NCBI RefSeq assembly: GCF_014842265.1
Contig: NZ_JACYVI010000009.1
Location: 1 to 64,000 of the forward strand
Length of the DNA stretch: 64,000 nt
Direction of reading: 5' to 3'
Source of the DNA: Pseudomonas sp. CFBP 13711
GTDB lineage: Bacteria > Pseudomonadota > Gammaproteobacteria > Pseudomonadales > Pseudomonadaceae
The notes below the pieces were generated by a model. The model did no database searches. It saw nothing but the letters and a program-made list of their open reading frames with translations, and was not told the DNA's origin. Below are positions 1 to 8,045 of the stretch, in pieces. How positions within the stretch are numbered: position 1 is the stretch's first letter; each line of letters begins with the position of its first letter. The position numbers and the translations under genes are program-made.

Positions 1-110
1 CCTCGCTGCTTACTTCGTCCAACTCGTTGATTATCAAGGAGTTTTCCGTTTCGTCTGCGCCGGAAGTGGGGCGAATTATAGACAGATCCAGAGGAGCGTC
101 AAGCACTTAT
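1..110. other. Window edge, no gene recognised
   Basis: The first 110 bases precede the stop codon of msrQ, which is on the minus strand. A forward open frame runs from here into msrQ but is antisense to it and resembles no protein. No clear terminator with a T run is visible. This stretch is probably the 3' untranslated region of the msrPQ transcript. Confidence 0.4.
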
Positions 111-731
111 TTAAACTTTGGTGGCAACGTTGCTGCTCTTGGCCCGACGACGCTGGATACGCCCAGCAATTACGGGGATCCTAAGCACAAGAAGCAGTGC
201 GCCGATCGTTGCATATATAGCCCACTCCTTCAGATCCGCCCGCACAATCCAAAGCATATGGAGCAAACCGAGCCCCAAAATCAGGTAACTGAGCCGATGC
301 AGCTTCTTCCAACGCACTCCCAAACGGCGCTGGCTATAGCGATTGGAAGTAACCGCCAGCGACAACAGACCCAGAAAACCCAGCGCCCCGACAATGATGT
401 ACGGCCGCTTGACGAGTTCAACGCCCAATTGCGCCCAGTCGAATCCAAGGATAAAGAAGCCATAACCCAGCATGTGCAGCGACACATAGGTGAAACACCA
501 CAGCCCCAGCTGCCGGCGAACAGCGATCCATCCGGGCCAGCCCGTCGTGCGCTGCAATGGGGTCATCGCCAGCGTGATCAAAAGCAGGGTCAATGTTCCG
601 AGGCCCAAGCGATTAACAAGCACTTTCCCGGGATCCGGCCCCAAAGCAAAAATCCACGCCTGGTAAAGCCAATACATGGGGACTAACGCTGCTGCGATGA
701 AGACCGACACTCGCCAGTAGATGAAGCGCAT
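111..731 (-). CDS. msrQ: MsrQ, haem-binding membrane subunit of the MsrPQ methionine sulfoxide reductase
   Basis: Inner-membrane haem b protein of about 206 residues that passes electrons from the respiratory chain to periplasmic MsrP. The sequence shows about six hydrophobic helices and the conserved histidines of the YedZ/ferric-reductase-like family, for example in YVSLHMLGYG, KKLHRLSY and LLHMLW. I place the start at the ATG whose A is also the last base of the msrP stop (TGATG overlap), which implies translational coupling; a TTG one codon upstream is possible. The frame ends at TAA, positions 111-113. Family length is usually about 200 residues, so the gene is complete. Family assignment rests on recognised sequence features and on the adjacent msrP. 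Confidence 0.93.
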   Translation of the reverse strand: MRFIYWRVSVFIAAALVPMYWLYQAWIFALGPDPGKVLVNRLGLGTLTLLLITLAMTPLQRTTGWPGWIAVRRQLGLWCFTYVSLHMLGYGFFILGFDWAQLGVELVKRPYIIVGALGFLGLLSLAVTSNRYSQRRLGVRWKKLHRLSYLILGLGLLHMLWIVRADLKEWAIYATIGALLLVLRIPVIAGRIQRRRAKSSNVATKV

Positions 732-1744
732 CAATAGTTTTTCCGGAGATCCAGGCCTGTATAAAGAGAGGCAACCTGCTCCCCATACCCATTGAACATC
801 TCGGTCTGGCGAATATTCGGGCTGAACAGCCCGCTAGGCAAACGTCGCTCGTGCGCTTGGGTCCAACGGGGGTGGTCAACCGTCGGGTTCACATTGGCAT
901 AAAAACCGTACTCGCTTGCCGCAATGCTTTGCCACGTGGTTTTCGGCTGCTCGCTCGTCAGGCTGATGCGCACGATGGACTTCGCGCTTTTAAATCCGTA
1001 TTTCCAAGGCACGATCAGACGCAGCGGCGCGCCGTTCTGATTGGGCAGCTCCCGTCCATACATGCCCACCGCCAGAATCGCGAGGGGATTCATCGCCTCA
1101 TCCAGGCGCAGACCTTCTACATAAGGCCAGTCGATCAATGCAAAGCCGGAGCGCTGGCCAGGCATGGTCTTCGGGTCCTGCAGCGTTTCGAAGCGGATGT
1201 ATTTGGCATTCGCCGTGGGTTCAACCTGCTTGAGCAGCTCGGAGATCGGGAAACCCAACCAAGGGATAACCATCGACCACGCCTCCACGCAGCGTAAACG
1301 ATAGATACGCTCCTCCAGCTGATAAGGCTTCATGAAGTCTTCAAGCGCGTAGCGGCCAGGCTTGGCCACCTCCCCGTCGATGACAACGCTCCACGGCTCG
1401 GTTTTCAGGGAGCCGGCGTTTTGCGCAGGATCGCCCTTGTCGGTGCCGAATTCGTAGAAGTTGTTGTAGTGGGTCGCATCCTTGAACGGCGTGATCGTCT
1501 CGTCCTTGACGGTAACGGCTTGCCACTTGGTCGCAGGCAATTTGCCTTTGAACCAGTCCGGCGCGGCGCCGGCTTCAACGTCGGCGTAGCGCGAGGCTTC
1601 CTCGGCTTGGGCCCAACGAGGCATCGCACTGACGGCGAGCCCTGCAAGTGAGCTGCCGAGCAACGCGCGGCGAGAGAGATAAATGGATTCGGGCGTGACA
1701 TCCGATTCTTTGCAATCAGATGTGGAAGGGATCTTGATCAGCAT
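731..1744 (-). CDS. msrP: MsrP, periplasmic molybdopterin methionine-sulfoxide reductase catalytic subunit
   Basis: Reduces methionine sulfoxide in envelope proteins using molybdopterin. The 337-residue product begins with a Tat signal: twin arginines at residues 25-26 (SRRALLG), a hydrophobic stretch and an A-x-A-type cleavage site near WAQA. The sulfite-oxidase fold is recognisable, and Cys152 in LRCVEAW is the expected Mo ligand. It is first in a two-gene operon with msrQ, overlapping by one base. The chosen ATG gives the N-terminus I remember for pseudomonad homologues (MLIK...). Its Shine-Dalgarno GGAG lies inside one arm of a 14-bp inverted repeat (see 1750-1790), which may control translation. 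Confidence 0.95.
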   Translation of the reverse strand: MLIKIPSTSDCKESDVTPESIYLSRRALLGSSLAGLAVSAMPRWAQAEEASRYADVEAGAAPDWFKGKLPATKWQAVTVKDETITPFKDATHYNNFYEFGTDKGDPAQNAGSLKTEPWSVVIDGEVAKPGRYALEDFMKPYQLEERIYRLRCVEAWSMVIPWLGFPISELLKQVEPTANAKYIRFETLQDPKTMPGQRSGFALIDWPYVEGLRLDEAMNPLAILAVGMYGRELPNQNGAPLRLIVPWKYGFKSAKSIVRISLTSEQPKTTWQSIAASEYGFYANVNPTVDHPRWTQAHERRLPSGLFSPNIRQTEMFNGYGEQVASLYTGLDLRKNY

Positions 1745-1749
1745 GATGA

Positions 1750-1790
1750 CTCCGCAGTTATAGAGAACTGAAGCATCTATAGCTGCGGAG
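1750..1790 (-). promoter_or_regulatory. Inverted repeat covering the msrP ribosome-binding site
   Basis: Arms 1750-1763 and 1777-1790 are 14-bp inverted complements with one mismatch and a 13-nt loop. On the minus strand the 3' arm ends in CTGCGGAG, so the GGAG Shine-Dalgarno of msrP is paired when the hairpin forms. It lies in the short gap between pssA and msrP and could also act as an end structure for pssA transcripts, but it has no T run. Confidence 0.55.
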
Positions 1791-1815
1791 TATGCGGGAA
1801 ATGCAGGCCGACTAA

Positions 1816-2664
1816 CTACCTCTGGCGACGCAGACGCAGCAGGTACTGGATCGGACCAGACGCTGCGTAGCCGAGGAATATCAGCAGCAGAATACGCGGA
1901 GGATCACTGAACACGACGGCAAACACCAGAACCACCGCGAGGATCGCAACAAACGGCACTCGCCCCTTGAGATCCAGCTCTTTGAAACTGTTGTATTTGA
2001 TGTTGCTGACCATCAGCATCCCGGCAGCAGCAACCAATAGAGCGACCAGGAACGACAATTTCGACCCCTGAATGCCGTAATCGCTGAAGGCCCAGACGGT
2101 GCCTGCGACTACGCCCGCCGCGGCAGGACTTGCCAGCCCTATGAAGTAACGCTTGTCCGCCTTGCCTACCTGAGTGTTGAAGCGCGCCAGACGCAATGCT
2201 GCGCCCGCGACATAGATGAAGGCGACCATCCAGCCGACCTTGCCCATGTCGCCCAGCGCCCAGCCAAATGCCAACAACGCCGGCGCCACGCCAAAAGCGA
2301 CCATGTCGGACAGCGAGTCATACTCTGCGCCGAATGCGCTCTGGGTGTTGGTCATCCGCGCGACGCGGCCATCCAGACCGTCCAGGACCATTGCAACGAA
2401 GATGGCGATGGCGGAAAACGCAAAGTATTTACTCGCGCTCACCTGATCACCTGCACTCAATGCGCTCTGCGCACTCATGGCGCTGATGATTGCGTAGAAG
2501 CCGGCGAACAGATTCGCGGTGGTGAACAGATTGGGCAGCAGGTAGATGCCGCGATGACGGACCTGGCGCCCTTCGGCGTCATGGCCCTCTTCAATGTGTT
2601 CATCGATCGGTAGCAGGCTTTCGGCGTCAGAAGCCTTGTTCGGCTCTTCGGGACGTTCGCTCAT
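1816..2664 (-). CDS. pssA: CDP-diacylglycerol-serine O-phosphatidyltransferase
   Basis: Makes phosphatidylserine from CDP-diacylglycerol and serine, the first step towards phosphatidylethanolamine. About 282 residues with multiple membrane helices. The CDP-alcohol phosphatidyltransferase signature is intact: DGLDGRVAR, then an eight-residue spacer, then GAEYDSLSD, supplying the aspartates that bind metal and substrate. The N-terminal 40 residues are acidic and cytosolic. I chose the ATG at 2664 (MSERPEEP) because AAGG lies just upstream; a TTG at 2697 would add 11 residues. It follows ilvC on the same strand but a terminator separates them. Confidence 0.93.
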   Translation of the reverse strand: MSERPEEPNKASDAESLLPIDEHIEEGHDAEGRQVRHRGIYLLPNLFTTANLFAGFYAIISAMSAQSALSAGDQVSASKYFAFSAIAIFVAMVLDGLDGRVARMTNTQSAFGAEYDSLSDMVAFGVAPALLAFGWALGDMGKVGWMVAFIYVAGAALRLARFNTQVGKADKRYFIGLASPAAAGVVAGTVWAFSDYGIQGSKLSFLVALLVAAAGMLMVSNIKYNSFKELDLKGRVPFVAILAVVLVFAVVFSDPPRILLLIFLGYAASGPIQYLLRLRRQR

Positions 2665-2758
2665 GGACAATACCTTGCAGCTGAAAAATTTCGACAAATG
2701 CTTGTGGCCTCTGGGCCGACAAACGATGCAGCTTTATACCAGATGAGCCCCCATAACG

Positions 2759-2788
2759 AAAAAACGCGACCCGAAGGCCGCGTTTTTT
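2759..2788 (-). terminator. Rho-independent terminator downstream of ilvC
   Basis: AAAAAACGCG (2759-2768) pairs with CGCGTTTTTT (2779-2788). On the minus strand the stem is followed by six T, about 20 bases after the ilvC stop. The flanking A and T runs would let it work on both strands. Confidence 0.9.
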
Positions 2789-2811
2789 CCTGCAAGAACT
2801 GATCTGTGATC

Positions 2812-3828
2812 TTAGTTCTTGGCTTGGTCGACGATTTTGTTCTTGGCGATCCAAGGCATCATCGAGCGCAGTTGCTCACCAATGATTTCCAGACCATGCG
2901 CCTTGTTGTTACGACGCTTGGCGGTCATCGAAGGGTAGCCACTGGCGCCCTCGGCGATGAACATCTTCGCGTATTCGCCGTCCTGGATGCGCTTCAGAGC
3001 ATTGCGCATGGCCTGACGGGATTCGGCGTTGATGACTTCCGGGCCGGTCACGTACTCGCCGTATTCGGCGTTGTTGGAGATCGAGTAGTTCATGTTGGCG
3101 ATCCCGCCTTCGTACATGAGGTCGACGATCAGCTTCAGCTCGTGCAGGCACTCGAAGTAAGCCATTTCCGGCGCGTAGCCGGCTTCCACCAGGGTTTCGA
3201 AACCGGCTTTGACCAGTTCAACGGTACCGCCGCACAGAACGGCTTGCTCGCCGAACAGGTCGGTTTCGGTCTCGTCCTTGAACGTGGTTTCGATGATGCC
3301 GGTACGACCGCCGCCAACACCCGACGCGTACGACAGTGCGACGTTCTTGGCGTTGCCCGAAGCATCCTGATAAACGGCGATCAGATCAGGGATGCCACCG
3401 CCTTTGACGAACTCGGTACGCACGGTGTGGCCCGGTGCTTTTGGCGCGATCATGATCACGTCGAGGTCGGCACGCGGAACTACCTGGTTGTAGTGAATAG
3501 CGAAGCCGTGGGAGAAGGCCAGTGTTGCGCCCTTCTTGATGTTCGGCTCGATTTCGTTCTTGTACAGCTGGGACTGGAATTCGTCCGGGGTCAGGATCAT
3601 GACCAGGTCTGCAGCGGCGACAGCGGAAGCCACGTCGGTCACTTTCAGGCCGTGAGCTTCAGCTTTGGCGACAGTGGCCGAACCCTTGCGCAGGCCAACG
3701 GTGACATCAACGCCGGAGTCTTTCAGGTTGCACGCTTGAGCGTGGCCCTGAGAACCGTAACCGATGATGGCAACTTTTTTGCCCTGGATGATCGAAAGGT
3801 CGCAGTCTTTGTCGTAATAAACTTTCAT
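2812..3828 (-). CDS. ilvC: Ketol-acid reductoisomerase (class I)
   Basis: Catalyses the NADPH- and Mg-dependent isomerisation and reduction of acetolactate or acetohydroxybutyrate in valine, leucine and isoleucine synthesis. The 338-residue length is that of the short class I enzyme. The Rossmann nucleotide motif GYGSQGHA lies near the N-terminus, followed by a basic loop (RKGS) that favours NADPH. The acidic metal-binding residues are in the knotted C-terminal domain (DLFGEQAVL and ECLHELK). The start ATG at 3828 has AGGGGAA upstream; longer in-frame extensions lack support. It is the third gene of ilvI-ilvH-ilvC and is followed by a terminator. Confidence 0.97.
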   Translation of the reverse strand: MKVYYDKDCDLSIIQGKKVAIIGYGSQGHAQACNLKDSGVDVTVGLRKGSATVAKAEAHGLKVTDVASAVAAADLVMILTPDEFQSQLYKNEIEPNIKKGATLAFSHGFAIHYNQVVPRADLDVIMIAPKAPGHTVRTEFVKGGGIPDLIAVYQDASGNAKNVALSYASGVGGGRTGIIETTFKDETETDLFGEQAVLCGGTVELVKAGFETLVEAGYAPEMAYFECLHELKLIVDLMYEGGIANMNYSISNNAEYGEYVTGPEVINAESRQAMRNALKRIQDGEYAKMFIAEGASGYPSMTAKRRNNKAHGLEIIGEQLRSMMPWIAKNKIVDQAKN

Positions 3829-3874
3829 GAAATTCCCCTGATAACTTGGCCGCAAGGCCATTTGCAAAATTAGG

Positions 3875-4366
3875 TTAGATGCTCAGCACTTTGTCGCCGC
3901 GGGCAATGCCCGTGACGCCGCTTCGTACGGTTTCCAGAATGGCGGTGGTGCCAATCGCCTGGATGAAGCTGTCCAGCTTGTCGCTTGTCCCGGTCAACTG
4001 CACGGTATAGACGCTGCTGGAGACGTCGACGATCTGGCCGCGAAAGATGTCGGTGGTACGCTTGATCTCGGCACGTTGTGCGCCAGTGGCTTTCACCTTG
4101 ATCAGCATCAGCTCGCGCTCGATGTGGGCGCTTTCCGACAGATCGACAAGCTTGACCACCTCGACCAGCTTGTTGAGGTTCTTGGTGATTTGCTCGATTA
4201 CTTCATCATGGCCAACGGTGGTCAGCGTCAGACGCGAGAGAGTCGGGTCCTCGGTTGGCGCCACTGTCAGGCTCTCGATGTTGTAATTGCGCTGCGAAAA
4301 CAGGCCGACCACACGAGACAGCGCGCCCGGTTCGTTTTCCAGCAATAGCGAAATGATGTGGCGCAT
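3875..4366 (-). CDS. ilvH: Acetolactate synthase small (regulatory) subunit
   Basis: Regulatory subunit that activates the large subunit and confers valine feedback. The 163-residue protein opens with an ACT domain (MRHIISLLLENEPGALSRVVGLFSQR, read in two pieces: MRHIISLLLENEPGAL, then SRVVGLFSQRNYNIESL) and has the typical C-terminal domain. I chose the ATG at 4366, two bases after the ilvI stop, so translation is probably coupled; the in-frame extension to 4396 would overlap ilvI. It is followed by ilvC after a gap of about 46 bases. Confidence 0.96.
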   Translation of the reverse strand: MRHIISLLLENEPGALSRVVGLFSQRNYNIESLTVAPTEDPTLSRLTLTTVGHDEVIEQITKNLNKLVEVVKLVDLSESAHIERELMLIKVKATGAQRAEIKRTTDIFRGQIVDVSSSVYTVQLTGTSDKLDSFIQAIGTTAILETVRSGVTGIARGDKVLSI

Positions 4367-4368
4367 GG

Positions 4369-6093
4369 TTATGTCCGCTCCGTCTTGCTCAGCCACATGT
4401 CACGCATGGACCCGTCTCTGATCTGCATCGGATAAACGTGCTCGCTGACGTCGACCTGGATGTCGAGGAACACCAGGCGATCTTTCATGGCGAACGCTTC
4501 TTCCATCTTTGGCTTCAGGTCCTTGAGATCGGTGATGCGCATGCCGACATGACCGTAGGCCTCGACCAGCTTCACGAAGTCAGGCAGCGACTCCATGTAG
4601 GAGTGCGAGTGACGGCCGCTGTAGCTCATGTCCTGCCACTGACGGACCATGCCGAGCACGCCATTGTTGAGCAGGATGATCTTCACCGGCAGGTTGTACT
4701 GCAGGCAGGTCGACAGCTCCTGAATGTTCATCTGAATGCTGCCTTCGCCGGTGACGCAGGCGACATTGTCATTCGGGAAACTCAGCGCAACGCCCATCGC
4801 GGCAGGCAGGCCAAAACCCATCGTGCCGAGACCGCCGGAGTTGATCCAGCGATTGGGTTTGTTGAAGCGATAGTACTGAGCCGCGAACATCTGGTGCTGA
4901 CCCACGTCGGAGGTGACGTAGGCATCGCCTTTGGTCACTTCGCACAGCGTCTCGATCACGGTCTGCGGCTTGATGACGCTTCCGTCGCCACGGTTGTACG
5001 GGAACAGGTCACCGCCGGCGCGCCACTCTTCGATCTGCTTCCACCACGTCTCGACCGAATCCTTGTTTGGGGTTTCGGCAAGCTCTTTGAGGGTCGCAAC
5101 CATTTCGGTCAGGACGCTTTCCACCGGACCAACGATAGGCACGTCGGCCTTGATGGTTTTGGAGATGGAAGCAGGGTCGATGTCGACGTGAATGATTTTG
5201 GCGTTCGGGCAGAACTTGGCCGGGCCGTTGATGACGCGATCGTCGAAACGTGCGCCGACCGCAAGGATCACGTCGGCGTGGTGCATCGCCAGGTTGGCGG
5301 TGTAGCTGCCATGCATCCCCAGCATGCCGACGAACTGGCGATCAGTGCCCGGGTAGGCACCAAGCCCCATCAGCGTGTTGGTGACCGGGGCGTTCAATTG
5401 CTGCGCCAGTTCGGTCAATGGCGCCGAACCGTTGCCCATGATCACACCGCCACCGGCATAGATGACCGGGCGTTTGGCCGCGACCAGCATTTCCACGGCT
5501 TTGCGGATCTGGCCGGAGTGGCCACGGACCGCCGGGCTGTAGGAACGCAGCTTGGCTTTCTTGGGGAAGATGTATTCGAACTTTTCCGCCGGGTTGGTCA
5601 TGTCTTTCGGGATATCGACAACGACAGGACCAGGACGACCGGATTGGGCGAGGTAGAACGCCTTTTTCAGGACTTCCGGGATTTCCGACGGGTGCTTGAT
5701 CATGAAGCTGTGCTTCACGATCGGCCGGGAGATACCGATCATGTCGGTTTCCTGAAACGCGTCGGTACCGACCATGTTGCTCGGGACCTGGCCGGACAGC
5801 ACCACCATGGGAATCGAGTCCATGTACGCGGTGGCGATGCCGGTGATGGCGTTGGTTGCTCCGGGACCCGACGTCACCAGTACGACACCTGCCTTGCCGG
5901 TGGCGCGGGCGTACCCGTCCGCCATGTGAGTCGCGGCCTGTTCGTGACGAACGAGGATGTGGCTCACAGCCGGTTCTTTGAACAGCGCGTCATATATATG
6001 CAGGAGGGCACCGCCAGGGTACCCGTAGATATGCTCTACGCCTTCGTCACGCAAAAAGCGGACGACCATTTCAGCGCCAGATAAAAGCTCCAC
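4369..6093 (-). CDS. ilvI: Acetolactate synthase large (catalytic) subunit
   Basis: Thiamine-diphosphate enzyme that condenses two pyruvates, or pyruvate and 2-oxobutyrate, as the first shared step of branched-chain amino acid synthesis. The 574-residue protein has the three expected domains: an N-terminal PYR domain with the catalytic glutamate in RHEQAATHMADGYAR, a central FAD-type domain, and a C-terminal PP domain. The usual GDGS cofactor motif reads GEGS here, a conservative change that I believe is common in pseudomonads. The start is GTG at 6093 (VELLSGAEM), preceded by GAGGTG at good spacing. It heads the ilvI-ilvH-ilvC operon. Confidence 0.96.
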   Translation of the reverse strand: MELLSGAEMVVRFLRDEGVEHIYGYPGGALLHIYDALFKEPAVSHILVRHEQAATHMADGYARATGKAGVVLVTSGPGATNAITGIATAYMDSIPMVVLSGQVPSNMVGTDAFQETDMIGISRPIVKHSFMIKHPSEIPEVLKKAFYLAQSGRPGPVVVDIPKDMTNPAEKFEYIFPKKAKLRSYSPAVRGHSGQIRKAVEMLVAAKRPVIYAGGGVIMGNGSAPLTELAQQLNAPVTNTLMGLGAYPGTDRQFVGMLGMHGSYTANLAMHHADVILAVGARFDDRVINGPAKFCPNAKIIHVDIDPASISKTIKADVPIVGPVESVLTEMVATLKELAETPNKDSVETWWKQIEEWRAGGDLFPYNRGDGSVIKPQTVIETLCEVTKGDAYVTSDVGQHQMFAAQYYRFNKPNRWINSGGLGTMGFGLPAAMGVALSFPNDNVACVTGEGSIQMNIQELSTCLQYNLPVKIILLNNGVLGMVRQWQDMSYSGRHSHSYMESLPDFVKLVEAYGHVGMRITDLKDLKPKMEEAFAMKDRLVFLDIQVDVSEHVYPMQIRDGSMRDMWLSKTERT

Positions 6094-6504
6094 GTTGTTC
6101 ACCTCTAAAACGCCAGAATACCGTCCACACAAGCGAGGAGACGGGTCTTAATAGGTTTACTGCAAAGCAGAGCATGAGCGACGGTGGTCGCCGACTACGT
6201 CAGCACTGACTGAGCAAGTATTGGGATCGCCCCTTTAAGTGTTTCGGGGTCTTCCCACCCAGCGCGAGGTAACGCGTTGCGGGTGTTACGGGTCGGCGCG
6301 GGTGTGCGCCTCATGATCTACCGAGACGGTCTGCTTCTGGCAGTCCCTCTACAGCGAACTTTGGATTGTTCGGATTCGCCCCCCGCAAGTCAAGTCATCG
6401 ATGCGCTTTCTTCGTCCGCAGTCCGCCAAAAGGCACCGAATGAGGTCGTGGCGCCGCGCTTGTGATAGGTTTCCGGCCAATGCCACAGAAGTAAGGAACC
6501 GGGA
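6094..6504 (-). promoter_or_regulatory. Intergenic leader and promoter region between ilvI and the DUF4124 gene
   Basis: This 411-base gap separates divergent genes. On the minus strand a weak sigma-70-like site is visible: TTGACT near 6391-6396, a spacer of about 17, then AACAAT near 6370. That would give ilvI a leader of more than 250 bases. Within the leader are short inverted repeats, including CCCC/GGGG around 6229-6250 and GTAAC/GTTAC around 6269-6289. These could form an attenuator, but I see no leader peptide rich in Ile, Val or Leu codons. No protein-coding gene is supported. Confidence 0.3.
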
Positions 6505-6933
6505 ATGCGCTGGATGATGCTTGCAGCGACGCTGACACTTGCCGTCGCCCCGGCGGTAAGCCAGGCCGCGCAGATATACAAATGGGTCGACGCTCAGGGC
6601 GTCACGCATTTCGACGCCCAGCCGCCTGCCGGGCAGGCAGCACAGGAAATCAATACAGCGAGCCCCGTCGCCGCACCCCCTGCCCCGCCGCCACAGAACC
6701 AGGACGGGGTACGGGAGCAGGAGGCGGTCGATGCCAAGGTCAAGAAGCAGGTCGCCGTTCAGGAAGCGAAGCTTAAAGAGGCGTGTGACGAGCAGCGCAC
6801 CAACCTTGCCCAACTGCAGAACAACCCTCGGGTACGACAGGAGGTGAACGGCGAGTTCAGGCGGTTCACGGAAGAGGAGCGCCAGGCTCGCATTGCCGAG
6901 GTCAAGAAGTACCTCGACGATCAATGCAACTGA
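6505..6933 (+). CDS. DUF4124 domain-containing exported protein
   Basis: A 142-residue protein of unknown function. It has a Sec signal peptide (about residues 1-21, ending SQAA), then the DUF4124 core YKWVDAQGVTHFDAQPP, which resembles a short beta-rich segment found in many proteobacterial envelope proteins. A proline/alanine-rich linker follows, then a charged helical C-terminal half. A ribosome-binding sequence lies a few bases before the ATG. The gene is convergent with the YqcC-like gene, with only three bases between the stops; a T-less hairpin (6940-6963) spans the junction. Confidence 0.85.
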   Translation: MRWMMLAATLTLAVAPAVSQAAQIYKWVDAQGVTHFDAQPPAGQAAQEINTASPVAAPPAPPPQNQDGVREQEAVDAKVKKQVAVQEAKLKEACDEQRTNLAQLQNNPRVRQEVNGEFRRFTEEERQARIAEVKKYLDDQCN

Positions 6934-6936
6934 GGG

Positions 6937-7266
6937 TCAGACCGCCTCTGTGATCAGGCGGTCAAAGCCTTTCAGCAGGGCAAGCAACTCGCGCGCTTCC
7001 CCGATACGGCTGGCGTACACCATCTCGGCCATTTCCAGAATACCGGATGCCGTGGGCAATGGCAGATCACGCTCAAGGATGATCTTCATGCGCGGCAGGA
7101 AGATCCATTGCAACCACTGATCAAAATCCAGCGTGTCGACGCAGAAGGGTTCACGGCTGGACAGCGACTCATCGCTGGGCGGCACATCCTTCCACCATCC
7201 CAGCACTCGCAACTCCCGCTCGATCAACAGCAACTGGTCGGCGATTTTCGGGAAGCGTTTATCCAT
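6937..7266 (-). CDS. YqcC family protein
   Basis: A cytosolic, mostly helical protein of about 109 residues from the YqcC family, whose function is unknown. Recognisable features are the tryptophan-containing motifs RVLGWWKDVPP and FDQWLQWIFLPRM. The start ATG at 7266 (MDKRFPKIADQ) overlaps the end of the upstream lpoP gene by eight bases, so the two are probably translated from one mRNA with mrcB. A longer frame to 7329 would run further into lpoP and is less likely. Confidence 0.85.
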   Translation of the reverse strand: MDKRFPKIADQLLLIERELRVLGWWKDVPPSDESLSSREPFCVDTLDFDQWLQWIFLPRMKIILERDLPLPTASGILEMAEMVYASRIGEARELLALLKGFDRLITEAV

Positions 7267-8014
7267 TGGCTTTCTGCCGCGCCAGCGCCGCGCCGGCGGC
7301 GTCACCCTGTTTTTCACGCGACTGGGCAATCAACCCCCAAAGACTGGCTTGAAGGCTGGCACGGCCATTGGCGTAGGTCAGACCGCGACGCGCCAGTTGC
7401 TCGGCCTGAGGCGCATCGCCCTGAGCCAGACGCACTTGCGCCAGACGGTAAAGGACCTGTGGCTCACGGGGAGCAACGCGCTGCGCCCGCTCAAGGCTTG
7501 ACGCCGCGCCGTTGAGGTCACCACCGGATTGCTGTTGCTGAGCGGTGGTCAGCAAGGCCAGCACCGGGCCATCGAGTTGCTCGTCTTCCGATAATCCGCC
7601 GCTGGACGCAGACGGAATGCCAGTCGGCGCCGACGCCGGCATGTTGTAGGTATTGCTGGTCGCTGGCGGCGGTGTGTACGTGTTGTTCACCGGAGCCTGA
7701 TTGACCGGCGACGTGCTAATCGGAGCGGTACTGATCGGCGCCGTGGTGGGCGGCACGAACGTCGATATCGGCGCGCCACTGGCGTTGGCGCCGCCGGGCA
7801 CCATGACCGTGACACCGGAATCTTCCTGGATCGATTGGGACTGCGCTGGCGCCTGCACGGGCGCGCGGTAGGTGTTGTTGCGTGTCGACGAAACACGTTC
7901 GCCGTTTGAAACGCGTGACCCTGAGTCCACCACCGGAATCGCACTGCGCGTCTGGGACGCGCAGCCGTTGAGCAAAGCCAGAGCCGTTAAAGCCGGAATC
8001 CACCACTTGTTCAC
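7259..8014 (-). CDS. lpoP: LpoP-type outer-membrane lipoprotein, activator of PBP1b
   Basis: A 251-residue lipoprotein. The signal peptide ends in the lipobox LNGC (Cys18). A long proline/threonine/asparagine-rich linker (about residues 30-140) could span the periplasm, and the C-terminal 100 residues form tetratricopeptide-like helices (GDLNGAASSLERAQRVAPREP; RLAQGDAPQAEQLARRGL). From memory, the P. aeruginosa protein next to ponB/mrcB with this design, LpoP, stimulates PBP1b from the outer membrane. Its position directly downstream of mrcB here fits that role. The function in this organism is inferred. Confidence 0.8.
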   Translation of the reverse strand: MNKWWIPALTALALLNGCASQTRSAIPVVDSGSRVSNGERVSSTRNNTYRAPVQAPAQSQSIQEDSGVTVMVPGGANASGAPISTFVPPTTAPISTAPISTSPVNQAPVNNTYTPPPATSNTYNMPASAPTGIPSASSGGLSEDEQLDGPVLALLTTAQQQQSGGDLNGAASSLERAQRVAPREPQVLYRLAQVRLAQGDAPQAEQLARRGLTYANGRASLQASLWGLIAQSREKQGDAAGAALARQKANG

Positions 8015-8045
8015 GTCACTTCCTCTTTGCTTGATTCAACCAGGC

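Noticed and set aside
2806..3873. A 355-codon plus-strand frame opposite ilvC
   Set aside because: It is the antisense shadow of a conserved enzyme gene; no family features.
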